DNA of 41,021 bases from Clostridiales bacterium (GCA_031277225.1 JAITMQ010000163.1:1-41021), one strand, 5' to 3'. Numbered from the stretch's first letter, positions 25,140 to 34,600 are shown. The notes: generated by a model not told the origin, from the letters alone. A program made the numbers and translations.

Positions 25140-25167
25140 ATATCGGCATATTCGGCGAAAAACTTTA
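25140..25167 (-). promoter_or_regulatory. SigD/sigma-28 promoter, exact consensus
   Basis: On the minus strand TAAA (25167-25164), a 16-nt spacer and GCCGATAT (25147-25140), identical to the B. subtilis SigD consensus. The start point would be near 25133, at the first base of the SD, giving a leader of only about 11 nt. Confidence 0.75.
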
Positions 25168-25181
25168 GCACTTTTTTAACC

Positions 25182-25209
25182 CGTCATTCCCGCGCAAGCG
25201 GGAATCCCC
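25182..25209. repeat. half copy of the CGTCATTCC palindromic repeat
   Basis: CGTCATTCCCGCGCAAGCGG followed by GAATCCCC: one hairpin arm of the dispersed family, between the SigD-like promoter and the end of the next gene. It may block read-through into the TPR operon. Confidence 0.7.
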
Positions 25210-25210
25210 A

Positions 25211-25609
25211 TCAATACGGAATTTTAGCGAAAACCATGGGAATTGTAAAGGCCGTCGCCTCTCTTATTTGCAATTTTTGGTATGCATTTTTTACGTCTTG
25301 CAAATCCAAATTATAAATATAGGAAATGTCGTCGCTGGTGTAGGTTGGCGGGCTGTTAAGCGCAAGTTCGCGCCGAAACAGGTCGCAAATTCTGCTGGAG
25401 CCAGTTGCCATTATATGTAAGAACACCCGCCTGTCAATGTCAAATGCGCCAATTCCTGCCATAATCGCCAAAACCTCTTCTGTGCAAAGCGATAACAGCC
25501 GCGCCACACATCCCACCGAAAAACCGTCGCCCGCCTTTAAATAAATGTCAATTTCCTCGATTCGCGGCTCAATATTCTCCCGATATTCCTCCAAAAACGT
25601 ATAATTCAC
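25211..25609 (-). CDS. small protein of unknown function, 132 aa
   Basis: A soluble, mainly helical protein: MNYTFLEEYRENIEPRIEEI at the start, then CVARLLSLCTEEVLAIM and a C-terminal part with YTSDDISYIYNLDLQDVKNA. The C-terminal half hints at a helix-turn-helix, but the match is too weak for a call. The start is GTG at 25609 with GGTGGAG upstream, and a promoter lies at 25638-25666. It is divergent from the spore protein gene. Confidence 0.7.
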   Translation of the reverse strand: MNYTFLEEYRENIEPRIEEIDIYLKAGDGFSVGCVARLLSLCTEEVLAIMAGIGAFDIDRRVFLHIMATGSSRICDLFRRELALNSPPTYTSDDISYIYNLDLQDVKNAYQKLQIREATAFTIPMVFAKIPY

Positions 25610-25637
25610 GCCATCTCCACCTTTTGATTTTTAAATC

Positions 25638-25666
25638 ATTATAACATATAATTGCGAAAATTTCAT
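25638..25666 (-). promoter_or_regulatory. promoter of the 132-aa protein gene
   Basis: ATGAAA (25666-25661), a 17-bp spacer and TATAAT (25643-25638). The -10 is perfect and the -35 weak. The rest of the 168-bp space to the spore gene has no clear sigma-A promoter on the plus strand; a sporulation sigma factor would be expected there, but I could not fix a match. Confidence 0.55.
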
Positions 25667-25777
25667 ATGCAATTACTACCAAAGCCCCAAGAAACAAGGG
25701 AATCCGACAAAATGAAGAAAAAACCAGAATAAATCCGCCCTCATCTCCACAACATAATCTCAAGGGGAGGTGAAATT

Positions 25778-25981
25778 ATGTCAAGAACTAAAACAACAGT
25801 ACCGGAAGCAAAAGCCGCAATGGACGCTTTCAAATACGAAGTGGCCAGCGAAATCGGCGTACCTTTGAAAAAAGGCTACAATGGTGATCTGACTTCCGCT
25901 CAAAACGGCTCTGTTGGCGGCTATATGGTCAAGAAAATGATCGAAGCCCAAGAGCGTCAAATGGCGGGGAAAGCCCATTAA
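25778..25981 (+). CDS. alpha/beta-type small acid-soluble spore protein
   Basis: SASPs coat and protect DNA in the dormant spore. The 67-aa product shows the family core: KYEVASEIGVPL with the GPR protease site region (E-V-A-S-E), then GYNGDLTSAQNGSVGGYMVKK and a helical end. Length and layout are those of the alpha/beta type. The SD is GGGGAGGTG ahead of the ATG at 25778. A strong terminator follows, so it is a single-gene unit. This is the best evidence that the organism makes endospores. Confidence 0.97.
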   Translation: MSRTKTTVPEAKAAMDAFKYEVASEIGVPLKKGYNGDLTSAQNGSVGGYMVKKMIEAQERQMAGKAH

Positions 25982-26008
25982 TAAGTGAATATTAAGCAAC
26001 ACCATCGA

Positions 26009-26050
26009 CACCCTGAAAGAGTAAAAATATTCTTTCAGGGTGTTTTATTT
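26009..26050 (+). terminator. intrinsic terminator after the spore protein gene
   Basis: CACCCTGAAAGA (26009-26020) pairs perfectly with TCTTTCAGGGTG (26031-26042) around a 10-nt loop, followed by TTTTATTT. Confidence 0.92.
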
Positions 26051-26074
26051 CGATTTCTATTTTGAAATTCAGGG

Positions 26075-26103
26075 ATGACAACAAGGTTGTGCTGTGGTAT
26101 AAT
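26075..26103 (+). promoter_or_regulatory. sigma-A promoter of the TraB/GumN lipoprotein gene
   Basis: ATGACA (26075-26080), a 17-bp spacer and TATAAT (26098-26103); the SD AAGGAGG is just before the ATG at 26138. Confidence 0.8.
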
Positions 26104-26137
26104 GTATTCAAAGGCATTACGATTGTAAGGAGGCTTT

Positions 26138-27112
26138 ATGAAAAGATTAATATTCTTGGTTTTGCTCGTCTTAATTTTGGCCGCCTGCGGCAGGGAAGTT
26201 TACGAACCGCAGGCATATGAGCCGACAACCCCGCCACAAACCGAAGCCGCCCCCGCCACTCCCGAGGGGATTCACGGCCTCTTGTCCTATGTGGAATATG
26301 GCGGCAATCGGGCTTATATTTTCGGCTCTATGCATTTGGGTCGCCCCTATTTTTTCCCGCTGGCCGATGTGGCGGAGGATGCCCTGCGCCGCGCCGATGT
26401 TTTTGCCTTTGAATTCGACATGAACGAAATGGAAACCTTAGAGGGCGCGATTTTAATGCTGCAACATATGTTTTTGCCCGAAAACCAGACTTTGCAGACC
26501 TTTTTACCGGCGGAAGTCTATCAGCATTTTCTGGAAGTTCTTGAAACTTTCCCGCTGGTGAATTACGAAGAAATCACAAGAATGCGCCCCGTGGCCGTTT
26601 CCTCAATGATAACCGCCCTCGAAATCTTCCCGGTTTTGGGCATTTACACGGAATATAGCGTGGACAGCTATGTTCTGGATTTTGCGCGGGCGCGCGGGCG
26701 CGAAATTATCGGCCTAAACCCGCTGTTTCATGAGCTTTCGCTGCTTTTTAACGCCCCGCGAGAGGTGCAAATTGCGGCCATTGCCACCCTGACGGACAGG
26801 GACAGCCTTCTGGCTGAAGCCTATGATTTAGGCCTTGTGCAGGCCTATACAAATCAAGACATGGAAACCCTCTACAAACTTTTGCGCGGGCCCGAACCCA
26901 CAGACGCCTATTCCGCCTATCTTATTGACGTGATTTTAATTCAGCGTTCAATGGAATTCGCCGCGGAAATTGACCGCCTGCTAAGGGAAACCGAAGAGGC
27001 GACGACATTTTTTGTAACCATAGGCATTGGTCATATGCTGGGGGATGATTTCGGAAATGTCCTCGTTGCGCTTGCGGATTTGGGACATTCTGTAACGAAT
27101 GTTGTAAATTAA
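26138..27112 (+). CDS. TraB/GumN family lipoprotein
   Basis: A lipoprotein signal with lipobox LAAC (mature Cys about 17) and a short Pro/Thr linker precede a TraB/GumN domain. Its two hallmark motifs are visible: YIFGSMHLGRP near the start, with FAFEFDMNEME after it, and the closing FVTIGIGHMLGDD. This superfamily includes the metal-dependent Tiki peptidases and ChaN/EreA-like proteins, so a surface metallohydrolase is plausible but unproven. It is transcribed alone from its own promoter; the next gene has a separate one. A more distant member of the same superfamily may be the lipoprotein at 39158-40267. Confidence 0.88.
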   Translation: MKRLIFLVLLVLILAACGREVYEPQAYEPTTPPQTEAAPATPEGIHGLLSYVEYGGNRAYIFGSMHLGRPYFFPLADVAEDALRRADVFAFEFDMNEMETLEGAILMLQHMFLPENQTLQTFLPAEVYQHFLEVLETFPLVNYEEITRMRPVAVSSMITALEIFPVLGIYTEYSVDSYVLDFARARGREIIGLNPLFHELSLLFNAPREVQIAAIATLTDRDSLLAEAYDLGLVQAYTNQDMETLYKLLRGPEPTDAYSAYLIDVILIQRSMEFAAEIDRLLRETEEATTFFVTIGIGHMLGDDFGNVLVALADLGHSVTNVVN

Positions 27113-27120
27113 CTTATACA

Positions 27121-27149
27121 TTGACAAAACCTAGGCTACATTGTATAAT
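27121..27149 (+). promoter_or_regulatory. perfect-consensus sigma-A promoter
   Basis: TTGACA (27121-27126), a 17-bp spacer and TATAAT (27144-27149). It drives the sortase-type acidic protein; full consensus hexamers suggest strong expression. Confidence 0.9.
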
Positions 27150-27187
27150 GTTTATATAACCCTATAGTCATGGAAGGGGGGTTAATT

Positions 27188-28156
27188 ATGAAGCGCAAAA
27201 ACAAACCTTTCACCAAGATAGCCGCACTTATTTTGATTTTATTGCTGAATTTGGGGGGCATTGGACTGGCCTCCTATAGGCTGCTTCAGGCGGCTGATAA
27301 TGAACCTAGTCCTCCGGCTTCGCCTGTTGTAAGGGCTGTTGAGCCTCCTACTCCGCCGCCTTCGACTTCGCCGCCTCCGGCTTCGTTTGTCGAATATGAG
27401 GCTGAGGTTGAAGACGACTACGGATATGATTACGAAGAAGATTACGAAATTGCGACAAGAAGGCGATTTTGGATTAGAATCGGAAGGCCATTCCATTCTA
27501 ATAGGGAGCATTTTTGGATAGGTTCGGGCGTTAAGGCGCGGTTTTACAGGCCGGGCGTGTGGCGTTTCAACGAGGGAGGCCTGTGGCAAGAGGCAAGGCT
27601 GGGGCAGCCCGTTCTTAATGCGGGTCTACCGAATGATGAGCTTGGCGGCGGCCATTCCCGGGCGGGTGTCGATTTTGGGCTTGATTTCGGCGCATCCGAA
27701 TATGCCCATGGCGAGCAATCCTCAAATTTAGCGGCAATGAATGGCGACCCCTTAAGGCATGGTAATTATTTGCAGGCCAAGCCTGCGGTGGGGGTTGGTG
27801 AGAATTTTGCGGAAGATTCGGAAGGTGAGCCGTCAAATCTTGCGGAAGATTCGGAAGACGAGCCGTCTAATGCTGAAGATGAGGCGAATGGCGAAGATGG
27901 AGTAGAGGAAGCGAATGGCGAAGATGGAGCTGAGGAAGCGAATGGCGACGATGGAGAGGAAGACAACGAAGATGATTTAGAGCCGGCGCATAGCGCCGCG
28001 CCAAATTCCCCGAATTCCCCGAATTCAGCAAATCCCCGCACAGGCGACGAATTCGCCATTTTGGGGCTGGCCTTCTCAATCCTCGGTTTCCTGCTGTCCT
28101 CCCTAATTTTGGTAATCCTAATCCTAAACAGAAAGGCCGAAAAAAATGAAGCCTAA
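27188..28156 (+). CDS. cell-wall-anchored acidic repeat protein with NPRTG sorting signal
   Basis: The start at 27188 (MKRKNKPFTK) is set by AAGGGGGG 7 nt upstream; the ATG at 27170 has no SD. A signal peptide or anchor (about 8-35) leads to a Pro/Ser-rich linker, an acidic Tyr-rich stretch (DDYGYDYEEDYE), a middle part and then acidic repeats of 11 and 9 residues. The C-terminus has NPRTGDEF, a hydrophobic span and a basic tail (NRKAEKNEA), the layout of a sortase substrate with NPxTG in place of LPxTG. It is probably displayed on the wall. The role is unknown and no sortase is in the window. Confidence 0.75.
   Translation: MKRKNKPFTKIAALILILLLNLGGIGLASYRLLQAADNEPSPPASPVVRAVEPPTPPPSTSPPPASFVEYEAEVEDDYGYDYEEDYEIATRRRFWIRIGRPFHSNREHFWIGSGVKARFYRPGVWRFNEGGLWQEARLGQPVLNAGLPNDELGGGHSRAGVDFGLDFGASEYAHGEQSSNLAAMNGDPLRHGNYLQAKPAVGVGENFAEDSEGEPSNLAEDSEDEPSNAEDEANGEDGVEEANGEDGAEEANGDDGEEDNEDDLEPAHSAAPNSPNSPNSANPRTGDEFAILGLAFSILGFLLSSLILVILILNRKAEKNEA
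27809..27961. repeat. in-frame coding tandem repeats (33 bp x2, 27 bp x3)
   Basis: Units of 33 bp (27809-27841, 27842-27874) encode AEDSE.EPSN, and units of 27 bp (27881-27907, 27908-27934, 27935-27961) encode EANGEDG.E. Both lengths are multiples of 3, so copy-number changes keep the frame. Confidence 0.85.
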
Positions 28157-28163
28157 ACTGCGC

Positions 28164-28387
28164 CGTCATTCCGCTTTCTCCGTCATTCCGCGCTTGACGC
28201 GGAATCCCCCCGCCTTTGCAGGGGATTCCCGCTTTCGCGGGAATGACGTTGAGGGCGGGATGACGTTAGTCGCATACCGTCATTCCGCGCTTGACGCGGA
28301 ATCCCCCCGCCTTCTTCGTCATTCCCGGCTTGACCGGGAATCCCCCCCATTGTGGCAGGGGATTCCCGCTTTCGCGGGAATGACGTC
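28164..28387. repeat. cluster of CGTCATTCC palindromic repeats
   Basis: Several copies in tandem: CGTCATTCCGCGCTTGACGC at 28181 and near 28278, CGTCATTCCCGGCTTGACCG near 28317, and reverse arms GGGGATTCCCGCTTTCGCGG at 28220-28239 and again near 28359. It fills the space between the NPRTG gene and the lipoprotein gene. A stretch of about 85 bp from 28181 is almost identical to 29898-29982. Confidence 0.85.
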
Positions 28388-28418
28388 ATAGTGCTCTTTG
28401 CGGAATAAAGGAGGAGAA

Positions 28419-29051
28419 ATGAGAATTTTGAGGAAAATTAGTGCCGCGCTGCTACTGCTGTTGGTTTTAGCGGCCTGCGGCGGTCGGGGCGGGCCGGATA
28501 TTACGGCAGAAATTTGGCCCGATGGCACAATGTTGGTTAACAATAATGACAAATTTGTCGGCATCACCTTCCCGGCGGGCTGGAATATTGCCGACCTTAG
28601 AAGCGATTTAGAGGCCATTCGCGCCTATAAAAACGGTCTTTCTTTGGTTGTTTATGCGCCGGGAATCGCTACGGATGCGGCGGGCAATTTCATACCGCCT
28701 TATGAGCAATTGGCCAATGAAATCGCCTTTTTATCAGACCGCGGCGAGGGGGCCGTCATCACATTTCAAGAGGAATTTTCCGGCTTTGTGCTGATTGACT
28801 CCGTGCTAATCGCCGAAATTACTTTTGCAGACGGCGCGCAGGCTATGGCGGGGATTGTCTGTCATAACCATGTCATTGGGCTGACGAGTGTCATTCATAT
28901 ATATGGCGAGGCGGAATTTAACCAAGAGGAATTATTTGAAATAATTAAGAGCCATCACATTTTTGCTGTGCTTCTTGCGCACAATTGTTACGCTGGTGGC
29001 GCGGTGCTGACGCACTGGCTCTCACAATCGACAGCGACGAATTCACGCTAA
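28419..29051 (+). CDS. lipoprotein gene fused out of frame to a stalk-domain remnant
   Basis: The start at 28419 (MRILRKISAALL) follows AAGGAGGAG. Signal peptide with lipobox LAAC (mature Cys about 20). The mature part up to about residue 185 (NDKFVGITFPAGWNIADLRS, FADGAQAMAGIVCHNHVIGL) is an unknown soluble domain that looks intact. From about 28985 the DNA matches the stalk domain of the gene at 30028, but in another frame, so the last 25 or so residues (ending THWLSQSTATNSR) are read from the wrong frame. The native C-terminus was probably lost when the two sequences were joined. It may still make a stable protein. Confidence 0.7.
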   Translation: MRILRKISAALLLLLVLAACGGRGGPDITAEIWPDGTMLVNNNDKFVGITFPAGWNIADLRSDLEAIRAYKNGLSLVVYAPGIATDAAGNFIPPYEQLANEIAFLSDRGEGAVITFQEEFSGFVLIDSVLIAEITFADGAQAMAGIVCHNHVIGLTSVIHIYGEAEFNQEELFEIIKSHHIFAVLLAHNCYAGGAVLTHWLSQSTATNSR

Positions 29052-29760
29052 ACGGCGCACAGCGCAGCCTTCTCGAACCCGCGCGCCTTACAAGCGGCGT
29101 TACAATCGACCCCGCTACATATCCCAAAAATTTCAGGGCTTTTGTGCCTGTTTTAGCGGAGCAGATTGTGCAATACAATGAAATGGCGCAATTGCTTTGG
29201 CCGGGAATTCGCAACGATTTGTCCGTTATTTTTCACGACACACACGAGGACATACTCTGGTATTTCGCCCCAAATGGCGATTATAACGAGCTTGCGCACA
29301 CCCACGGGGCTGTTTGAGGCCATATCCATGTTTTCCCATTATGTCATGCACAATTTTGAGCAGATAACATGGCAGATTCTGCCCGACGGCGAGGTTCACA
29401 ATACTTGACCTTTGATGTCAATTTCCGAAAATTTGGAAGCCCTTTCGGGGGATTTGGACGAAATAGAGCGTATGTGGCGGCTTATTTCCTTTGATGATGG
29501 GCTGGCGGAACTTGCGGCGCATAACCTTCCCGAGCCCTATAACCGGGAAATTATGATGCAAGAGGCTTTGGACGCTTTGGGCGACGAATCGGAAGCCGCG
29601 CCGCATTGGGAGCTTGAACCTATCGCGAGCCGGACATGGCAAAATGGATAGTTGGCGAACTTTTAGCAAAGATGTATTATAATGAGCGGCCTTTTATGGA
29701 GGGCGTTGCGCGCGGCGTATGCGCTATTTGGACAATTACCATACCATAGTCTATTGTGCA
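28987..29760 (+). pseudogene. decayed paralogue of the stalk-domain protein at 30028
   Basis: From GTTACGCTGG at 28987 the DNA follows the gene at 30028: RGADALALTIDSDEFTLNG, SLLEPARLTSGVTI, then YNEMAQLLWPGIRND and finally FSHYVMHNFEQITWQI. It has lost the signal peptide and about 60 N-terminal codons, carries one extra G near 28997-29000, lacks about 230 nt between RGADALAL and HYVMH compared with the intact copy, changes frame near 29310 and has a TGA at 29406-29408. Coding-like sequence continues to 29651 (MSISENLEALSGDLDEIERM) and in another frame to about 29750 (MAKWIVGELLAKMYYN). No function is expected. Confidence 0.8.
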
Positions 29761-29870
29761 TAATCTGAGCCAAGAGGAGCGGGACAATATCCTTATTTAT
29801 GGTAAATGCCGAATGACATAACCCGCCAATTTGACGGCTTCGCGCAATATTTGCCGGCCTCTCTATGATG

Positions 29871-29985
29871 CGTCATTCCCGTGAAAGCGCATCATACCGT
29901 CATTCCGCGCTTGACGCGGAATCCCCCCGCCTTTACAGGGGATTCCCGCTTTCGCGGGAATGACGTTGAGGGTGGAATGACGTTA
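29871..29985. repeat. CGTCATTCC palindromic repeats before the intact stalk gene
   Basis: CGTCATTCCCGTGAAAGCGC (from 29871), then an 85-bp block from 29898 nearly identical to the one at 28181 (CGTCATTCCGCGCTTGACGC ... GACGTTGAGGG). The stretch 29760-29870 before it has no gene; it looks like the worn end of the pseudogene. Confidence 0.85.
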
Positions 29986-30027
29986 GCATAGTAGAACAAC
30001 ACTCTTTAAAAATCGAGGAGGAGAATT

Positions 30028-31584
30028 ATGAGATTTTTTAAGAAATTATGCGCCGCGGCACTTTTGCTGGCGGTTTTGGCGGGGTCTGCGATTTTTGCGC
30101 ATGGACAGGCCTTTGACGAATATGGGCGGGTATTCATGCCCGTTCGCGCCACATTCGAGGGGATGGGCTTTGACGTGGGCTGGGATGACGCTACACGCCA
30201 AGTTACGCTGGTGCGCGGTGCTGACGCACTGGCTCTCGCAATCGAAGTCGACGAATTCACCGTAAACGGCGAAATCCGCAGCCTGCTTGAACCCGCGCGC
30301 CTTATAGGCGGCATTACATTTGCCCCAATACGCCCGCTTCTTCACGCCGCAGGCTATACTCTGGGCGAAAATGGCGAAATTCTGCCACATTTCACGCTGG
30401 GAATTCCCGCGCAAGAGCCGCTGCCCGCCTCGCTTGAGGAATTCATCCCGACTTTGGCCATACATATTCAGCGTTACAATCAGCTAACGGCGGATTTTTG
30501 GCCAAATGTCGCAAACAACGTGTTTCTGGCGATTGATAATCGCGACACGGGGCAGCTTTGGATGATTTTGCCCGATGGCGAATTTTTCCTTATGTCGGAC
30601 GCGCAAATTGAAGCCTTAGGCGCACAACGCGCCCAATTCGACGAGGGCTGGCAGGAACTCACCTGGAATGGCCTTCGTGGCCTGTATTACGCCACAACGG
30701 AGCATGAAGTAACAGACCGCGAGAGGATTTATCGCATGGTTCATGTCGGCACATATGAAGGAATTGCCAATTTTACCCACTATGTCATGCATATTTTGGA
30801 ACAGCCAAATTGGGTCATTTCAAGCGAAATTTATGAGCATAATAGCGACCGCTTGGAATATCTTGAAGAAACCGAGGCCCGCGCCGTGCGCTGGCTTATG
30901 CAAAGGCAAATGCTGTTGGCCTTGGCAAATCCCGGGGATGAGCGACTGCTTTTAGACGTGGCGGCGACGATTGGCCGCTGGTTAAGCGAATTTCCACAGG
31001 ATGCGCTAAATGCCCTTGCCATGGACAGAATTGAAGGCACGGCGGAATATTTTGAGATGGTGGCAAGCCTTGCCGCCGCATATCCCGGGCAAATTTACAG
31101 CCGCGCCGATGTCGACCGCGCAATGAGCGAGCTTGCGCATTGGCATTTTGAAAATGCCACGGTGTTTGGGGTTGTAAGCGAATCCTATATGATTGGCGCA
31201 TATGCGGGAATGTTGCTGACGCGCATTGCGCCCGGCTGGCAAAATGCCCTAATCAATGACGGGCGCGCAACCGCCATAACCCTGTTTTACGAGCATTTCA
31301 GCGGAATTGCCCTGCCCGCACCCGTGCAGCTTACAGAGGCGGAAATGCTCTATATCGCCGAAGAGCTTGGCAGGCAAATGTTTAGCATTTTTGAGGCACA
31401 ATTTGAGCTGATTCCCGAATGGATTGCGGATTTGCCCAATTTGGACGCAGAATTGCGCGAGGCCTATCTTGGCATCATTGAGGACTTTTTAGCCGAAATG
31501 GAGGCAAATGTCCTGCCCATGCCTTATAGTCAAATTTTGGAGGATTTTGTGCGTGAAACCCGCGCAATTCTTGCAAATATATAA
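30028..31584 (+). CDS. secreted protein with copper-amine-oxidase-N (stalk) domain
   Basis: Signal peptide about 1-26 (MRFFKKLCAAALLLAVLAGS, cut near AHG). The stalk domain spans about 29-115: GRVFMPVRATFEGMGFDVGW, VTLVRGADALALAIEVDEF and FAPIRPLLHAAGY, the PF07833-type pattern that mediates surface attachment in Clostridia. The remaining 400 residues are helical and unknown, with THYVMHILEQ, DRIEGTAEYFEMVAS and SESYMIGAYAGMLL as the most distinctive stretches. EGTAEY and nearby His could suggest a metal site, but I make no enzymatic claim. The SD is GGAGGAG. The amidase fusion gene follows after 22 nt. The upstream sequence and signal peptide resemble those of the gene at 28419. Confidence 0.8.
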   Translation: MRFFKKLCAAALLLAVLAGSAIFAHGQAFDEYGRVFMPVRATFEGMGFDVGWDDATRQVTLVRGADALALAIEVDEFTVNGEIRSLLEPARLIGGITFAPIRPLLHAAGYTLGENGEILPHFTLGIPAQEPLPASLEEFIPTLAIHIQRYNQLTADFWPNVANNVFLAIDNRDTGQLWMILPDGEFFLMSDAQIEALGAQRAQFDEGWQELTWNGLRGLYYATTEHEVTDRERIYRMVHVGTYEGIANFTHYVMHILEQPNWVISSEIYEHNSDRLEYLEETEARAVRWLMQRQMLLALANPGDERLLLDVAATIGRWLSEFPQDALNALAMDRIEGTAEYFEMVASLAAAYPGQIYSRADVDRAMSELAHWHFENATVFGVVSESYMIGAYAGMLLTRIAPGWQNALINDGRATAITLFYEHFSGIALPAPVQLTEAEMLYIAEELGRQMFSIFEAQFELIPEWIADLPNLDAELREAYLGIIEDFLAEMEANVLPMPYSQILEDFVRETRAILANI

Positions 31585-31606
31585 TAAAAAACCAAAGGAG
31601 AATGAA

Positions 31607-34600
31607 ATGAGAAAATTCAAGAAGATTGCCGTAATTGTCATGATTTTCATTATGACAGCAGCATTTGCCATCACGGCGCGCGCCGCCGTGGACATTGATT
31701 CGGTGTCCATTCCCGAAATTCAAAGCATGGTGAGAGAGGGTCAGCTTACATATGAAGAATTGACCGAAACCTTTCTTGCCAGAATTGCGCGTTATGACGG
31801 GGTTTTACGCTCCATAATCGCGCTTAGCCCCGAAGCCGTCGGACGCGCAATTGCGGCGGACAATGCCGTGCGCGCAAATCCCGACCTTGCACAGGGAATG
31901 TTTGGAATTCCCGTGCTTTTAAAGGACAATATTAATTTTATGGGACTGCCCACAACGGGCGGAGCTTTGGCCTTGGCCGACAATATGGCGGAATTTAACG
32001 CCACCCTTGTCGAAAATCTGCTGGACGCGGGGGCTATAATTTTGGGCAAGGCGAATTTGTCCGAATTGGCGGGCGTTGTAACCCATGTTCCCGCATTTTC
32101 CGCCGTTGGCGGCCTGACAGTTCATCCCTTTGCGCCCTTTGATGCCGAGGCAAGCCCCGCAGGCTCGTCATCCGGCTCGGCTGTGGCTGTGGCGGCCTCG
32201 CTTGCGGCCGTTGCCGTTGGCACGGAAACAACGGGCTCTATTCAAGGCCCTGCCGCCGCCGTTCAAGTTGCGGCGATAAAGCCGACGGTTGGACTGGTTA
32301 GCACGCATGGGGTCATTCCCATTGCCGAAACAAGGGACGCGCCCGGGCCGATGGCGCGGAATCTCACGGATGCGGCCATCTTGCTGAATGCGATGGCGGG
32401 CGGCGATGTTGATTTTACCCCAAATCTTGGGCCGAATGGTCTTCAGGGGCTTCGCATCGGCGTTTTAACCGATGTTTTGGGCGATATTACGGCCTTGTCC
32501 GACGGTGCTTTGGCGAATTTTAATGCCATGCTTGCTGTGCTTGAGCAGGCGGGGGCGACAATTGTAATGGCCGAAGATGGCGGATTTTTGGCATTTGACC
32601 CCGAAATAAGCCTAGCGCATCTCATGACCTCCGCCACAAATATGTATACCGAACTTGTAATATATCTCGATGAATTTTTGGCAAGCTTGCCGCAGGGCTT
32701 CCCCATCCGCTCAACGGCGGAACTTCACGCATTTAACGCCGCAAATCCCGAAGCCATTCCGCATGAGCAAATGGCTCTGGATTTGGCCATAACCATGGAT
32801 TTAACCGACATGGATGCAGTTATGGCGGGCATTTTGGGCGAAAGGGACGCGGTTGCGGCTCTCATTGATGCCATGCTGGCCGAGCATAATCTCGACATGA
32901 TTATAGGCGTGGATTTTAGCCCCTTTGCGGCCGTTGCGGGCTATCCCGTGGTTTCGGTTCCCCTATATCTCAATGAAGATGCCGTCGGGCTTAGCACTAA
33001 TGCGATTTTCATCGGCACGGCATTTTCGGACGCGCGCCTGATTGAGGCGGCCTTTGTGGCGGAACAGGGCACGAATTTCCGCCAAAGCCCGGTTCTTTTT
33101 GGGCCTGTGCGTAGCGTGTTCGAACCGCTGGGCTTTGACGTGGGCTGGGATAATGAAACCCGCCAAGTTACGCTCGTGCGCGGTGCTGACGCACTGGCTT
33201 TAACCATCGATAGCGACATATTCACTCTAAACGGCGCGCCCCACAACCTTCCGCAAGCCCCACAAATCGTTGATGGCACAACAATGGCGCCAATTGAGCC
33301 GCTTTTGTCCGCCGTGGGTCTTGATTCGGGCGAAAATGGCGGCAGAAATGCCCTGTGGGTCGAGGATGTAGAGCAATTTAGGGATGCCGTTATGCATGTC
33401 CATCCAAGATTTTGGGATGATTCCGAAATTTTCATTCCTGCCGATGCGGCGGGCGGGGTCGGCGGCCTCGGAATATGGTATAATCTTGAATTTAATGAAT
33501 TAAGCAGGCGGAACTTTTTGCGCGAAATTGATGAGCTTTTAGAAAATATTCCAAATTTCTCCGATACACAAATTCTAATTGCCCTGCAAAGTGCGGCCGC
33601 AAAGCTTAATGACAATCATTTCCGCTTTTTGCCGTCTTGGGACGCAAGCGAAATTTTCCCTCTTGGACTGTCGCATTTTGGCGGCATGAGCGGCGGGTTT
33701 TATTTAACCCAAGCGTCGGCAGATTTTGCAAATGCGCTCAATCATAGGCTGGCCGCAATAAATGGCGTGGTTATAGGCGAAATAATCGATATGTTCGCAG
33801 AAATTTATCCGACGGAAAATATCTATGATGTCTGGCGTTTCCTGCCCAATCAAATAATCGCCCTGCCTATGCTTGAATATTTGGGGCTTTGGAATGACGG
33901 CGCAATTTTCGCATTTGAGGGCGCAGACGGAAATATTGTCGAAATTGCCTTAACCCAAGCCAATTTGGGCATGGCCGAAATGTACGATTTAAGAAGCGAA
34001 GGCGATTTGCCCGACTTTTTGAATATGAGAGACCACAACAGCTTTAGATTTATCGAGGAATACGGCATTTTGTATATTAGAATCGAGGCCTTTTCGCCCA
34101 ATAGAATTATCGCGCTTATGGCGGGCGACGACCATCCCGCAGGGGTTGAAACCCTGCTTAATACAGCCATTTTAGAGCCCTTAACCCAAATTCCCGAGGG
34201 CGTTACAGACCCAATGGAGCAAGTTATGCTGCTTTTTGGCATTTATGAGGGCGGCGACAGGGAAAATTGGGCGCCCGTGCCGGAAATTGTTTCACTTTTT
34301 GAAAGTGGGGCGGTGCAGGCCGTCATAGTTGACGCAAGGGGCAATCCCGGCGGCGACCAATTGCCGTTTTTGCCGCTTTTGCGCTATATCGCCGAACATA
34401 CGGCCGAGGGGCGTTTCTTCTATCTAACGAATCACCAATCCGGTTCTGCCGCATTTATGACGACGATGATTACGGCCTATATGGGCTTTACCACGGCGGG
34501 AACGCCGCCCGCGCAAAACACGCTTTTCCACGGGCTAAACCAAATTGACCAAGAAAGAAGCGCAATGTTTGCCTTGCCGAATGCGGGAATGTATATCACA

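Noticed and set aside
25569-25763. 64-aa frame with a hydrophobic stretch, minus strand
   Set aside because: It overlaps the start of the 132-aa gene and the upstream region of the spore gene, starts at TTG and has no SD.
28164-28387. CRISPR array
   Set aside because: The repeats are palindromic, irregularly spaced and in both orientations, with no uniform spacers and no cas genes.
29412-29651. Separate 79-aa gene
   Set aside because: Same frame as the pseudogene fragment upstream, separated from it only by a TGA, and with no SD; treated as part of the pseudogene.
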